From assembly GCF_008370045.1 (NCBI RefSeq), contig NZ_VOBN01000004.1:372001-436000 (forward strand): a stretch of DNA of 64,000 bases, written 5' to 3'. A program made the position numbers and the translations under genes. Positions within the stretch are counted from its first letter, which is position 1. Every line of letters starts with the position of its first letter. Positions 29,709 to 37,907 of the stretch are shown piece after piece. This DNA is from Pseudomonas sp. ANT_J12. Its GTDB lineage: Bacteria; Pseudomonadota; Gammaproteobacteria; Pseudomonadales; Pseudomonadaceae. The notes under the pieces were generated by a model. It worked only from the letters and a program-made list of their open reading frames with translations, was not told the DNA's origin and did not search any database.

Positions 29709-30403
29709 GACCAGTCGAACTCCCCTAAGGATGCCGGGCGCTGCGGCGGATCAAGCTCCAGATGCCAAGGCAAGTCGGCCAGGAAAGCGGGCATGTTCCG
29801 GCCCAGGCCGCGAGCGATACGCAGACTGCTCGAAAACTCACCTTGTCGGTCCAGTTCGTAAGCCAGGGTATCGTCGCTGCTGCTCAGGCAGCCCCAGAAG
29901 GCGCGACCGGTGAGAAATCCGTTGAAATAGGAATACCAGTCGTCGTAGTGATATTGCGCCCTGACGGCCAGGCGCCAATGCAGCCAGAGACTTTCGGCGA
30001 GATCGATCCACTGGTTGCGCACGCCACACCGCAACAGAAACCCCATGCGCCCCAGATCCCACGCCTGGATACCCCCCGAGCCGCAGCCCTCGAAGGTACG
30101 GCTGGCAAACTCATGCAAGATGCGCTCGCGGGGTTCCAGGGTCTGGAGCAACGCCTGCCACTCACCGGGCAAACAGCGTTGCCATGAGCGATACGCCTCT
30201 TTGAGGCGTGTGGCGTGACCGTCATCGGTCATTCTTTCGAGCATGCCCAACAATTGCGGCCGGTCATCAATGCCCCAGCTGCATTGCAGGTCGATATATT
30301 CCGGGCCGGAATAGAACGCGGGCTCGTCGTATCCGGCACGCGGATTGAGGGCGACCATTGGCGCGGAAAGACCGCACAGCCAGCGCTGTTGTAGCTCGTC
30401 CAT
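29705..30403 (-). CDS. DUF1266 family protein (YbeR/YbeU-like)
   Basis: The 232-residue protein contains the DUF1266 hallmarks IQAWDLGRMGFLLRCG and the aromatic-rich SYFNGFLTGRAFWG near 178-191. E. coli ybeR/ybeU genes of this family sit beside djlB, djlC and hscC, and the same company is seen here. The ATG chosen has GGAG upstream; its stop overlaps the J-protein start, so both are co-translated. Molecular function is unknown. Confidence 0.8.
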   Translation of the reverse strand: MDELQQRWLCGLSAPMVALNPRAGYDEPAFYSGPEYIDLQCSWGIDDRPQLLGMLERMTDDGHATRLKEAYRSWQRCLPGEWQALLQTLEPRERILHEFASRTFEGCGSGGIQAWDLGRMGFLLRCGVRNQWIDLAESLWLHWRLAVRAQYHYDDWYSYFNGFLTGRAFWGCLSSSDDTLAYELDRQGEFSSSLRIARGLGRNMPAFLADLPWHLELDPPQRPASLGEFDWS

Positions 30404-30517
30404 GAAAAAAAGCTCCGGGCCGACCAGGCAGAATGGGAGTCGGCAAACTGGCGCGGATTGTAGAGAAACCGTCGCAAGGCGGCAAAGCCTACAGGGCTGT
30501 TTTTTCCCCGGACACAA

Positions 30518-30543
30518 AAAGGCCCCGACAGGTCGGGGCCTTC
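30518..30543 (-). terminator. rho-independent terminator after ibpA
   Basis: AAGGCCCCGAC and GTCGGGGCCTT form an 11-bp stem with a two-base loop, and TTTTTGTG follows on the minus strand. It lies 50 bp beyond the ibpA stop. Confidence 0.9.
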
Positions 30544-30591
30544 ATTCAGCGGGTTACAGCCTGTTCAGACGAATGTGTGTCTTCGAATGAC

Positions 30592-31038
30592 TCAGTGCTG
30601 CAGCGCTGGTTTTTGCGTCCCGTTGATCGGGATGCGTTTGGCTTTCGCCTCTTCCGGAATGACCCGCAACAGGTCGATGCTCAACAAACCGTTGCTCAGG
30701 CCGGCAGCCTTGATTTCGATATGGTCCGCCAGACGGAAAGACAGTTTGAAGGCACGCTGTGCGATGCCTTGGTACAGATAGGTGACGTCTTCGGTCGCGT
30801 CACGTTTACCGCCACTGATGGTCAGCACACCTTTTTCCACTTGCAGTTCCAGGTCTTCTTCCTGGAACCCGGCGGCCGCTACAACAATGCGGTATTGGTC
30901 ATCGCCGTGTTTTTCCACGTTGTAAGGTGGATAGGTGCTGCCTGGCTCGTTGCGCAAGGCGGTTTCGAACAGGTCGTTGAAACGATCGAAACCTACCGAG
31001 GAACGGAACAGTGGTGCCATGGAAAATGCCGTCGTCAT
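30592..31038 (-). CDS. ibpA: small heat-shock protein IbpA (Hsp20)
   Basis: This 148-residue Hsp20 protein binds unfolded proteins under heat stress and hands them to DnaK/ClpB. It has the Ibp-type N-terminus (FSMAPLFRSSVGFDRFNDLFE), an alpha-crystallin domain (about 38-125: YNVEKHGDDQYRIVVAAAGF through HIEIKAAGLSNGLLSIDLLR) and a C-terminal IPI motif (KRIPING) used in oligomerisation. Upstream are a sigma-32 promoter and a ROSE-like leader. Confidence 0.95.
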   Translation of the reverse strand: MTTAFSMAPLFRSSVGFDRFNDLFETALRNEPGSTYPPYNVEKHGDDQYRIVVAAAGFQEEDLELQVEKGVLTISGGKRDATEDVTYLYQGIAQRAFKLSFRLADHIEIKAAGLSNGLLSIDLLRVIPEEAKAKRIPINGTQKPALQH

Positions 31039-31105
31039 GATTCAAATCTCCTGAAAACATATCAGCAAGTTTTTTTGTCTCCGCGACCCGGATTCGGCAT
31101 CGCGT
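31039..31105 (-). promoter_or_regulatory. ROSE-like RNA thermometer in the ibpA leader
   Basis: In the minus-strand leader, TTGCTGA pairs with TCAGGAGA, which contains the AGGAG ribosome site, across a short TATGTTT loop and with a G opposite G in the middle. That is the conserved anti-SD hairpin of ROSE elements. A second hairpin upstream uses CGCGA and TCGCG. Heat would open the SD hairpin and release translation. Confidence 0.75.
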
Positions 31106-31111
31106 AACCCT

Positions 31112-31140
31112 TAGATAGGGACCGCTGATTGCATTTCAAG
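31112..31140 (-). promoter_or_regulatory. sigma-32 heat-shock promoter of ibpA
   Basis: CTTGAAA (31134-31140) and CCCTATCTA (31112-31120) on the minus strand are separated by 13 bp. This matches the sigma-32 consensus CTTGAAA / CCCCATNT with normal spacing, and would start transcription near 31105. Confidence 0.85.
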
Positions 31141-31160
31141 AGACTTTTTGCAGATTTTTT

Positions 31161-32120
31161 TCAGGCAGCTTCGGCGACTTGCAGACCCAATAAACGGGAG
31201 ACCTGATCCAGCTCAGTTTCACGCCGCAGCACGGTAAACAGCTCGACCGCTTCCGGATAATTGCGAGTCAGCATTGCCAGCCATTGCTTCAGGCGACCCG
31301 GCGATTGGCGCGGCGTCATCTGCGCCTTGGCCTGCAGCCAGAAGTCCTGAATCAACGGCAGCAGCTCGGCCCAGGTCATCTCGACCACTTCTTCACCGGC
31401 GCGCGCGGCGGCGATTTGCCGGGCCAGGTCCGGGCGCGACACCAGGCCACGACCAAGCATGATGTCTTCGACACCGCTGATCTCGCGGCAGCGGCGCCAG
31501 TCTTCGACACTCCAGATGTCGCCGTTGGCGAATACCGGCACCTTGACCACGTCCTGCACCCGCGGAATCCATTCCCAGTGGGCGGGCGGTTTGTAGCCGT
31601 CGGTTTTGGTCCGCGCGTGCACCACGATGTGCGCCGCGCCGCCTTCGGCCAGGGCCGTGGCGCAGACCAGCGCGCCGTCCGGGCTGTCGAAACCGAGGCG
31701 CATCTTGGCGGTGACCGGGATATGCGCAGGCACCGCGCGACGCACAGTTTCGACGATCTGGTTGAGCAGCTCAGGTTCTTTGAGCAACACCGCGCCGCCA
31801 CGGGACTTGTTGACGGTCTTGGCCGGGCAGCCGAAGTTCAGGTCGATGACTTCGGAACCCAACTCGCAGGCCAGCGCAGCGTTTTCCGCCAGGCACACCG
31901 GATCGGAACCGAGCAACTGCACGCGCAGCGGTACGCCGGACGCGGTGCGGGCACCGGTCAGAAGCTCAGGGCCAAACTTGTGGTAATAGGCCGGCGTGAG
32001 CAGTTGATCGTTGATCCGAATGAATTCGGTCACGCACCAATCGATACCGCCGACGCGGGTCAGCACGTCCCGCAGGATGTTGTCGACCAACCCCTCCATG
32101 GGCGCCAAAGCAATTTGCAT
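31161..32120 (-). CDS. dusC: tRNA-dihydrouridine(16) synthase
   Basis: DusC is an FMN enzyme that reduces U16 in the tRNA D-loop. The 319-residue protein has the Dus N-terminus [17 protein letters not shown], the active-site region [22 protein letters not shown] with the catalytic Cys, and the phosphate-binding [13 protein letters not shown] and [19 protein letters not shown] rather than MAGVTD points to DusC. The ATG giving [10 protein letters not shown] is preferred to a TTG five codons upstream. Confidence 0.93.
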   Translation of the reverse strand: MQIALAPMEGLVDNILRDVLTRVGGIDWCVTEFIRINDQLLTPAYYHKFGPELLTGARTASGVPLRVQLLGSDPVCLAENAALACELGSEVIDLNFGCPAKTVNKSRGGAVLLKEPELLNQIVETVRRAVPAHIPVTAKMRLGFDSPDGALVCATALAEGGAAHIVVHARTKTDGYKPPAHWEWIPRVQDVVKVPVFANGDIWSVEDWRRCREISGVEDIMLGRGLVSRPDLARQIAAARAGEEVVEMTWAELLPLIQDFWLQAKAQMTPRQSPGRLKQWLAMLTRNYPEAVELFTVLRRETELDQVSRLLGLQVAEAA

Positions 32121-32215
32121 GGAAAACACACTCAACGAAAAACGTGCGGCAGTTTACTGGTTTCGGCGCGTAGAAGGTATTTCGTCAGACGGGGCGGTGG
32201 CGATTGTGATGACGC

Positions 32216-32310
32216 CTTCGCGGGCAAGCCTTGCTCCTACAGGTTTTGCGGCGTATGCAAACTGGGCGTACGGCACACATCTGTAGGAGCGAGGCTTGCC
32301 CGCGAAAAGG
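32216..32310. repeat. paired REP element (REPIN), family A
   Basis: Inverted REP cores about 43 bp apart lie between the hotdog thioesterase and dusC genes. The left arm reads AAGCCTTGCTCCTAC, with one T instead of C compared with the other copies. Confidence 0.93.
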
Positions 32311-32324
32311 CCCGCCCAGACAAC

Positions 32325-32762
32325 CTACGAAGGGATTGGCAACGCCGGGCCATAACCTTCGATAAATTCCGCCGGCATGCGTTTGGGCTTGCCGGTGGAC
32401 AATTCGATGCAGACGAAGGTGGTCTGGGCGCGCAGCAGCGTGGTGTTGTCGCTGGGGCGCTTGAGCTGGAAGTGGCGGGTCATTTTCAGGCGCTGGTCCC
32501 AATCGACGATCCAGGTCGCCAATTGCAACTCATCGCCTTCATAGGCGGCGGCGAGGTAATCGATCTCGTGGCGCACCACGGCCATCGCCCGATCCAGCCG
32601 ACGGTACTCGACCAGGTCCAGGCCGAGCCGTTGCGAGTGGCGCCAGGCGCAGCGTTCGAGCCAGGTCACGTACACCGCGTTGTTCGCGTGGCCCAGCCCG
32701 TCGATGTCCTCGGCGCCGACTTCCAGATCAATGATAAATGGCGTTGCCCGATCCCAGCCCAT
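32325..32762 (-). CDS. acyl-CoA thioesterase, hotdog fold (4HBT/YbgC-like)
   Basis: The 145-residue protein is one hotdog domain with EDIDGLGHANNAVYVTWLERC near residues 18-38, the helix-cap motif of the 4-hydroxybenzoyl-CoA thioesterase family. The acidic residues just before GHANN are candidate catalytic groups. It ends with IELSTGKPKRMPAEF, typical of the family. The acyl substrate is not evident. It is 48 bp from an alpha/beta hydrolase gene in the same direction. Confidence 0.88.
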   Translation of the reverse strand: MGWDRATPFIIDLEVGAEDIDGLGHANNAVYVTWLERCAWRHSQRLGLDLVEYRRLDRAMAVVRHEIDYLAAAYEGDELQLATWIVDWDQRLKMTRHFQLKRPSDNTTLLRAQTTFVCIELSTGKPKRMPAEFIEGYGPALPIPS

Positions 32763-32810
32763 GCCCCACTCCCGGTCAGATAAATTCGACCGGCGCAGTG
32801 TAACGGATGC

Positions 32811-33644
32811 TCAGGCCGATTGCCGTGCTTGAAGGCTGCGCCCTGACAGCAGTGATAGCACCCCATCAATCACCCGAGGGTCTGCGAGCACACGCTGATG
32901 GCCGCCCTCTTCCAGGCGCAGCAGACGGCTGTCGAACCAGGCTTCGTGGATCAGCTGGGACTCTTTGGCTTGCACATAGCAATCGTCTTCGGCGTGGACG
33001 ATCAGCCCCGGCATATCGAGTTGATAGTGCGCAACATCCAGGGTGGCCGCGCGCATGCCGACGTCTTTCTCGACCTGACGGATGAACGCCGAACGGGCTT
33101 TGGGCGGCAGTCGCACATAACGGGCGAACCCACGCAGCACGCCGAGAATCCGCGCCGGCGCAGCAATCGTGACCAGGGTTTCAGTGCGCAATCCCAACTG
33201 TACGGCGAGCATGGCACTGGCGCCGCCCATGGAGTGGCCAATGACCGCTTGCAGTGGCGGCAATTCGGCTGCCGCTTCGAGCATGGCCCGGGCGAACAGC
33301 ACCACATTGGCCTCGCGACCCGGTGAGCGACCGTGGGCCGGGCCATCCAGCGCCACGACGGTGTAACCGGCGTCCACCAGCGCGGTGATCAGGCTGGCGA
33401 ACTGGGTCGGCCGACCTTCCCAACCGTGCATCAGCAAGACCGTCGGGCCCTGCCCCCAGCGCAACGCCGAGAGGCCGAAGCGCAAGGTGATGCGCTCGGA
33501 TTTTGCCAGCAGCGGCAACTCCCAGTCACGGGGTGCGAACGTGCGCGGCGTCATGAATGCCAGGCGCATTTTGCTCGCGACCATGTGCGGTGCGACCCAA
33601 CCCAAGGTGCCATTAACGCCACGAACCCACTTTAACGTGCTCAT
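32811..33644 (-). CDS. alpha/beta hydrolase
   Basis: The 277-residue protein has the oxyanion region LLMHGWEGRPTQF near 70, the nucleophile elbow VIGHSMGGASAML with Ser in GHSMG, an acid in VHAEDDCYVQA and a His in EEGGHQRVLADP. All three members of the triad are thus in place. The substrate is unknown. It lies between the thioesterase and a TetR gene, which might regulate it. Confidence 0.88.
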   Translation of the reverse strand: MSTLKWVRGVNGTLGWVAPHMVASKMRLAFMTPRTFAPRDWELPLLAKSERITLRFGLSALRWGQGPTVLLMHGWEGRPTQFASLITALVDAGYTVVALDGPAHGRSPGREANVVLFARAMLEAAAELPPLQAVIGHSMGGASAMLAVQLGLRTETLVTIAAPARILGVLRGFARYVRLPPKARSAFIRQVEKDVGMRAATLDVAHYQLDMPGLIVHAEDDCYVQAKESQLIHEAWFDSRLLRLEEGGHQRVLADPRVIDGVLSLLSGRSLQARQSA

Positions 33645-33676
33645 CGCTCCACTCCCCAGGCCATTTTGCCTTCAGG

Positions 33677-34216
33677 TCATAGCACCGCTGATTTGGCGGC
33701 GCGCAGCAATCGATCGGACAACTCGCCTGGCCCCAACGCCCGGGCCAGGGCCAAACCACCGACCATCAAGGCCATGTCGGCCAAGGCTTTGTCGGTGTCT
33801 TCCGGGCTGGCCGCCAACTGCGCGACCATCAGTTCCACATGCTCATTCAACGCCACACGGAATTCTTCCGGCAGACGCCCCAGCTCACCGATCGAAGCCG
33901 GGATCGGGCACGCCGAGCCTGAGGAATCACGGTGTTTGCGCGACAGGTAAAACGCCGCCACCAAGGCGCGGCGCTCTTCACCGGTCAACTCGACATCCAT
34001 GTCGGCAATCAGCTCACGGCGGTGGCCGAGCAGCTGCTTGAACGCTTCCAGCATCATCGCGTCCTTGCTTTCAAAGTGTGCGTAGAAGCCGCCGACCGTC
34101 AGACCGGCCGCGCCCATCACTTCGCCCACACTCGGCTCGGCCGGGCCGCGCTGGATCAGCGCTGCACTGGCAGCCTTGAGGATGCGTTCGCGGGTTTGAG
34201 CTTTTTTATCGTTCAT
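33677..34216 (-). CDS. TetR/AcrR family transcriptional regulator
   Basis: The 179-residue protein has an N-terminal TetR helix-turn-helix (TRERILKAASAALIQRGPAEPSVGEVMGAAGLTVGGFYAHFESKDAMM) and a C-terminal ligand-binding domain of the LfrR/YsiA-like kind. It sits 32 bp upstream of the alpha/beta hydrolase gene in the same orientation. Autoregulation is likely, see the repeats before its start. Confidence 0.92.
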   Translation of the reverse strand: MNDKKAQTRERILKAASAALIQRGPAEPSVGEVMGAAGLTVGGFYAHFESKDAMMLEAFKQLLGHRRELIADMDVELTGEERRALVAAFYLSRKHRDSSGSACPIPASIGELGRLPEEFRVALNEHVELMVAQLAASPEDTDKALADMALMVGGLALARALGPGELSDRLLRAAKSAVL

Positions 34217-34226
34217 CGTTGCCTCC

Positions 34227-34251
34227 GAATATTACGACTAGAATATTATTC
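34227..34251. promoter_or_regulatory. possible TetR operator
   Basis: GAATATTA occurs twice, 14 bp apart, and the second copy is part of the 11-bp palindrome GAATATTATTC (34241-34251). The element lies 10-35 bp before the TetR start and would cover its promoter. Confidence 0.45.
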
Positions 34252-34344
34252 GCATAATAAATTTGCGCAAGTCATGGCTGTGACCGCTGGTCTGAAGAAC
34301 AGTTTTGAAGAAAAAGGAGAATTGGCCAAACGCCAGACAAACAA

Positions 34345-34373
34345 AAGGGCCATTCAATAATTGAATGACCCTT
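34345..34373 (-). terminator. rho-independent terminator of the tRNA-Ala/Glu array
   Basis: AAGGGTCATTCAA and TTGAATGGCCCTT form a long stem on the minus strand, followed by TTTTGT. It lies 25 bp beyond the last tRNA-Glu. Confidence 0.85.
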
Positions 34374-34398
34374 ATAAATCCCGCAGAGCGGGTAATCG

Positions 34399-34474
34399 TG
34401 GCGTCCCCTAGGGGACTCGAACCCCTGTTACCGCCGTGAAAGGGCGGTGTCCTAGGCCACTAGACGAAGGGGAC
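34399..34474 (-). tRNA. tRNA-Glu (TTC), copy 2
   Basis: A 76-base cloverleaf begins GTCCCCTTCGTCTAGTGGCC and has anticodon arm CCGCCCTTTCACGGCGG (anticodon TTC). It has a T-arm with GGTTCGAGTCC and ends in CCA. It is identical to the copy at 34682-34757. Confidence 0.97.
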
Positions 34475-34553
34475 ACAAACCCTTCTATACACTGACCAGC
34501 GCTGAGCGCTGATCGATTCAAGGCCGGTGTGGCCAGACCTTGAACTGTAAAAT

Positions 34554-34629
<76 letters not shown>

Positions 34630-34681
34630 GATTTATCGCCTGGCGGCGGAGCAGCATCTTGCGACACTGCTTCTGTAAAAC

Positions 34682-34757
34682 TGGCGTCCCCTAGGGGACT
34701 CGAACCCCTGTTACCGCCGTGAAAGGGCGGTGTCCTAGGCCACTAGACGAAGGGGAC
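34682..34757 (-). tRNA. tRNA-Glu (TTC), copy 1
   Basis: Same sequence as the other tRNA-Glu, with anticodon TTC and encoded CCA. It follows the first tRNA-Ala in the array by about 80 bp, with a spacer nearly the same as that of the second unit. Confidence 0.97.
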
Positions 34758-34836
34758 GCAAACCCTTCTATACAACTGATCAACGCTGAGTGTTGATCGC
34801 TTCAAGGCCGGTGTGGCCAGACCTTGAAGTGTAAAT

Positions 34837-34912
<76 letters not shown>

Positions 34913-34933
34913 TCATCGCTGAGGACGGGGCGA

Positions 34934-34962
34934 ATCTTAATGGCGCATCGGAAGGCTGTCAA
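34934..34962 (-). promoter_or_regulatory. sigma-70 promoter of the tRNA-Ala/Glu array
   Basis: A perfect TTGACA (34957-34962) and TAAGAT (34934-34939) are spaced by 17 bp on the minus strand. A GC-rich discriminator (TCGCCCCG) lies downstream and an A/T-rich stretch (34963-34990) upstream could serve as an UP element. Confidence 0.85.
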
Positions 34963-35059
34963 ACTTATTTTTAAAATATTTCAAAGTTTTTTGCCGACAT
35001 AACAATCACTTACCGCCCTCCCCCCGAAAAACCGGGGGCTTGGGAAAGAACGCAGGCCC

Positions 35060-35141
35060 GTAGGAGCTGGCGAAGCCTGCGATCTTTTGGGGAACGCCGA
35101 AGTGCGAGATCAAAAGATCGCAGCCTTCGGCAGCTCCTACA
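35060..35141. repeat. paired palindromic repeat, family B
   Basis: Two inverted arms share TAGGAGCTG and TGCGATCTTTTG cores (the other arm reads CAAAAGATCGCAGCC and CAGCTCCTAC). A second pair of this family lies at 44148-44212. It is distinct from the family A REP elements and lies between gltX and the tRNA array. Confidence 0.85.
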
Positions 35142-35157
35142 CGGCATCAAACGCTGT

Positions 35158-36639
35158 TCAGGCGATATTGCCCAACAGTTTTTCCCACTCCTTGTTTTCC
35201 TTCTTCGACACGCCACCGAGCAGGTCGAGGGCCTGGCGCAGACGGAAACGGGTCAGGTCCGGGCCGAGGATTTCCATCGCATCGAGCACCGACACCGAAC
35301 TGGCCTGGCCAGTGATCGCGGCAAACATCAGCGGCATGGCATCACGCAGCTTCAACTCCAGGGATTCGACCACCGCTTGAATCGTTGCGGTGATGCTGTC
35401 CTTCTCCCACTGACGCAGGCTTTCCAGCTTCCACAGGATCAACTGCATCAACTGACGAACCTGATCACCCGAGAGCTTCTTGGATTCGAACAGTTTCGCG
35501 TCCGGGTTCACGCCACCGGCGAAGAAGAACCCGGCCAGCGGCGCAACCTGGCTGAAGGTTTCAACCCGGCCCTGCACGTGCGGGGCGATTTTCATCATGT
35601 ATTCAGGGTTCAGCGCCCAGGTCTGCAAGCGCGAAGCGAACTCTTCCACCGGCAAGTCACGCAGCCACTGGCCGTTGAGCCACGACAGTTTCTCGATATC
35701 GAAAATCGGCCCACCGAGGGAGACGCGGCTCAGGTCGAAGTTGTCGACCATTTCCTGCAACGAGAACTTCTCGCGCTCGTCCGGCATCGACCAGCCCATG
35801 CGGCCCAGGTAGTTGAGCATCGCTTCCGGCATAAAGCCCATGCGCTCGTAGAACGTCACCGAGGTCGGGTTCTTGCGCTTGGACAGCTTGCTCTTGTCCG
35901 GGTTACGCAGCAGCGGCATGTAGCACAGCTGCGGTTGTTCCCAGCCGAAGTACTCGTACAGCAGGATCAGTTTCGGCGCCGATGGCAGCCATTCTTCACC
36001 GCGCAGGACGTGGGTGATGCCCATCAAATGGTCGTCGACCACGTTGGCCAGGAAGTACGTCGGCAGGCCGTCGGTCTTCATCAACACTTGCATGTCCATG
36101 CGATCCCACGGGATCTCGACATCGCCACGCAGCATGTCCGGCACCACGCACACGCCTTCGCTCGGCACTTTCATGCGGATCACGTGGGGTTCGCCAGCGG
36201 CCAGGCGACGGGCCACTTCTTCCTTGGACAGCAACAGCGCACGGCCGTCGTAGCGTGGGGTTTCGCCGCGAGCCATTTGCTCGGCGCGCATCTGGTCCAG
36301 CTCTTCGGCGGTGCAGAAGCACGGGAAGGCATGACCCATTTCAACCAGTTGCTGGCAGTACTTCTGATAGATGTCGCCGCGCTCGCTCTGACGGTAAGGA
36401 CCGTGCGGGCCGCCGACGTCCGGGCCTTCGCTCCAGTCGATGCCCAACCAGCGCAGGGCGTCGAAAATCTGCTGTTCGGACTCGCGGGTCGAACGCAATT
36501 GATCGGTGTCTTCGATCCGCAGGATGAACTCACCGCCGTGCTGCTTGGCAAAGCAGTAGTTGAACAATGCGATGTAAGCGGTACCTACGTGGGGGTCCCC
36601 GGTAGGCGATGGCGCGATGCGCGTGCGGACGGTGGTCAT
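35158..36639 (-). CDS. gltX: glutamate--tRNA ligase
   Basis: GltX charges tRNA-Glu. The 493-residue class I synthetase has the HIGH-equivalent [16 protein letters not shown] near residue 6 and the KMSKS-equivalent [14 protein letters not shown] near 245, with a normal anticodon-binding C-terminus. The start is the ATG giving [12 protein letters not shown]; a 48-residue upstream extension is not part of the family. It lies directly beside two tRNA-Glu genes in the same orientation. Confidence 0.97.
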   Translation of the reverse strand: MTTVRTRIAPSPTGDPHVGTAYIALFNYCFAKQHGGEFILRIEDTDQLRSTRESEQQIFDALRWLGIDWSEGPDVGGPHGPYRQSERGDIYQKYCQQLVEMGHAFPCFCTAEELDQMRAEQMARGETPRYDGRALLLSKEEVARRLAAGEPHVIRMKVPSEGVCVVPDMLRGDVEIPWDRMDMQVLMKTDGLPTYFLANVVDDHLMGITHVLRGEEWLPSAPKLILLYEYFGWEQPQLCYMPLLRNPDKSKLSKRKNPTSVTFYERMGFMPEAMLNYLGRMGWSMPDEREKFSLQEMVDNFDLSRVSLGGPIFDIEKLSWLNGQWLRDLPVEEFASRLQTWALNPEYMMKIAPHVQGRVETFSQVAPLAGFFFAGGVNPDAKLFESKKLSGDQVRQLMQLILWKLESLRQWEKDSITATIQAVVESLELKLRDAMPLMFAAITGQASSVSVLDAMEILGPDLTRFRLRQALDLLGGVSKKENKEWEKLLGNIA

Positions 36640-36857
36640 GGCAAGTCTCGAATGAAGATAAAACAAAGGGCGAATGGTAACAGGCGACACCCGCCCGGCT
36701 CCAGTCAGCAGGGCATTTAAGCCAAGGTTGCGTCTACAACGCCCGTATACCGTGGTGAATGGCCGAATATCAGCGGATGGCATTTACCGTTTATCGGCTG
36801 TATGCCAGATTCGCCTGCTGATAACTTTCCTTACAATTCTCGACTACAGTCTGCCCC

Positions 36858-37907
36858 ATGCCTGCCCAACTCAAGCGTCGCCTGTTCATTTTCCTGCTGA
36901 TCGTCCTGCTGATTGCCGGGGGCTTCTTTGCCCATTGGTTTTTCAAGGGGCGCTTTTATGAAAGCACCGACAACGCGTATGTCCAGGGCGAGATCACTCG
37001 CGTCTCCAGCCAATTGGGCGCGCGCATCGACGAAGTCCTGGTGCAGGACAACCAGCACGTCGAAAAAGGCCAGTTGCTGGTCAAGCTCGAAGGCGATGAC
37101 TTCCACCTCGCCGTCGACCGCGCCAACGCCGCCCTCGCCACCCGCGAAGCCGAGCGCCTGCAAGCCCAGAGCAAACTGACCCAGCAAGCCAGCCTGATCG
37201 CCGCCAGCGATGCGCAAGTGGTGTCCAGCCAGGCCAGCCTCGGCCGCTCGCAAATCGACCTGTCCCGGGCCGAGGCGCTGCGCAAACCCGGTTACGTTTC
37301 GGAGGAACGGGTGACCACCCTCTCTGCCGACAACCACATCGCCCGCTCGCAAGTGACCAAGGCCCAGGCCGATGCGCAAAGTCAGCGCCAGCAAGTCAAC
37401 GCGTTGAGCGCCGAGATCAAGCGCCTCGACGCGATGATCGCCAACGCCAAGACCGATCTGGCCCAGGCGCAACTGAACCTGACCCGCAGCGAAATCCACG
37501 CGCCCATCAGCGGCTTGATCGGCCAGCGCGCCGCGCGCAACGGCCAGTACGTGCAGGCCGGCGCCTACCTGCTGTCGATCGTCCCGGACCAGGACATCTG
37601 GATTCAGGCCAATTTCAAGGAAACCCAGATCGGCCACATGCAGCCCGGGCAGAAAGCCGAACTGACGTTTGACGCCTACAGCGACACGCCGATTGAGGCG
37701 CGGGTCGACAGCCTGTTCGCCGCCTCCGGGGCGCAGTTCAGCCTGCTGCCGCCGGACAATGCCACGGGCAACTTCACCAAAGTCGTACAACGGATTCCGG
37801 TCAAACTGACCTTCGCTGCGGACAATCCGCTGCACGGCAAGATCCGCCCGGGGATGTCGGTCACCGTCAAAGTGAACATCAAAGACGCCCCTGACGATGG
37901 CCGGTGA
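36858..37907 (+). CDS. HlyD/EmrA family membrane-fusion protein
   Basis: The 349-residue periplasmic adaptor has one N-terminal membrane helix (RRLFIFLLIVLLIAGGFFAHWFF) and the EmrA motif YESTDNAYVQGEITRVSSQLG. A lipoyl half-motif and a long helical hairpin (about 85-200, Gln/Ala-rich) follow. A beta-barrel follows with IHAPISGLIGQRAARNGQYV. It overlaps the downstream DHA2 transporter gene by 11 bp. Together they would form a tripartite drug or acid efflux pump with an outer-membrane channel coded elsewhere. Confidence 0.92.
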   Translation: MPAQLKRRLFIFLLIVLLIAGGFFAHWFFKGRFYESTDNAYVQGEITRVSSQLGARIDEVLVQDNQHVEKGQLLVKLEGDDFHLAVDRANAALATREAERLQAQSKLTQQASLIAASDAQVVSSQASLGRSQIDLSRAEALRKPGYVSEERVTTLSADNHIARSQVTKAQADAQSQRQQVNALSAEIKRLDAMIANAKTDLAQAQLNLTRSEIHAPISGLIGQRAARNGQYVQAGAYLLSIVPDQDIWIQANFKETQIGHMQPGQKAELTFDAYSDTPIEARVDSLFAASGAQFSLLPPDNATGNFTKVVQRIPVKLTFAADNPLHGKIRPGMSVTVKVNIKDAPDDGR

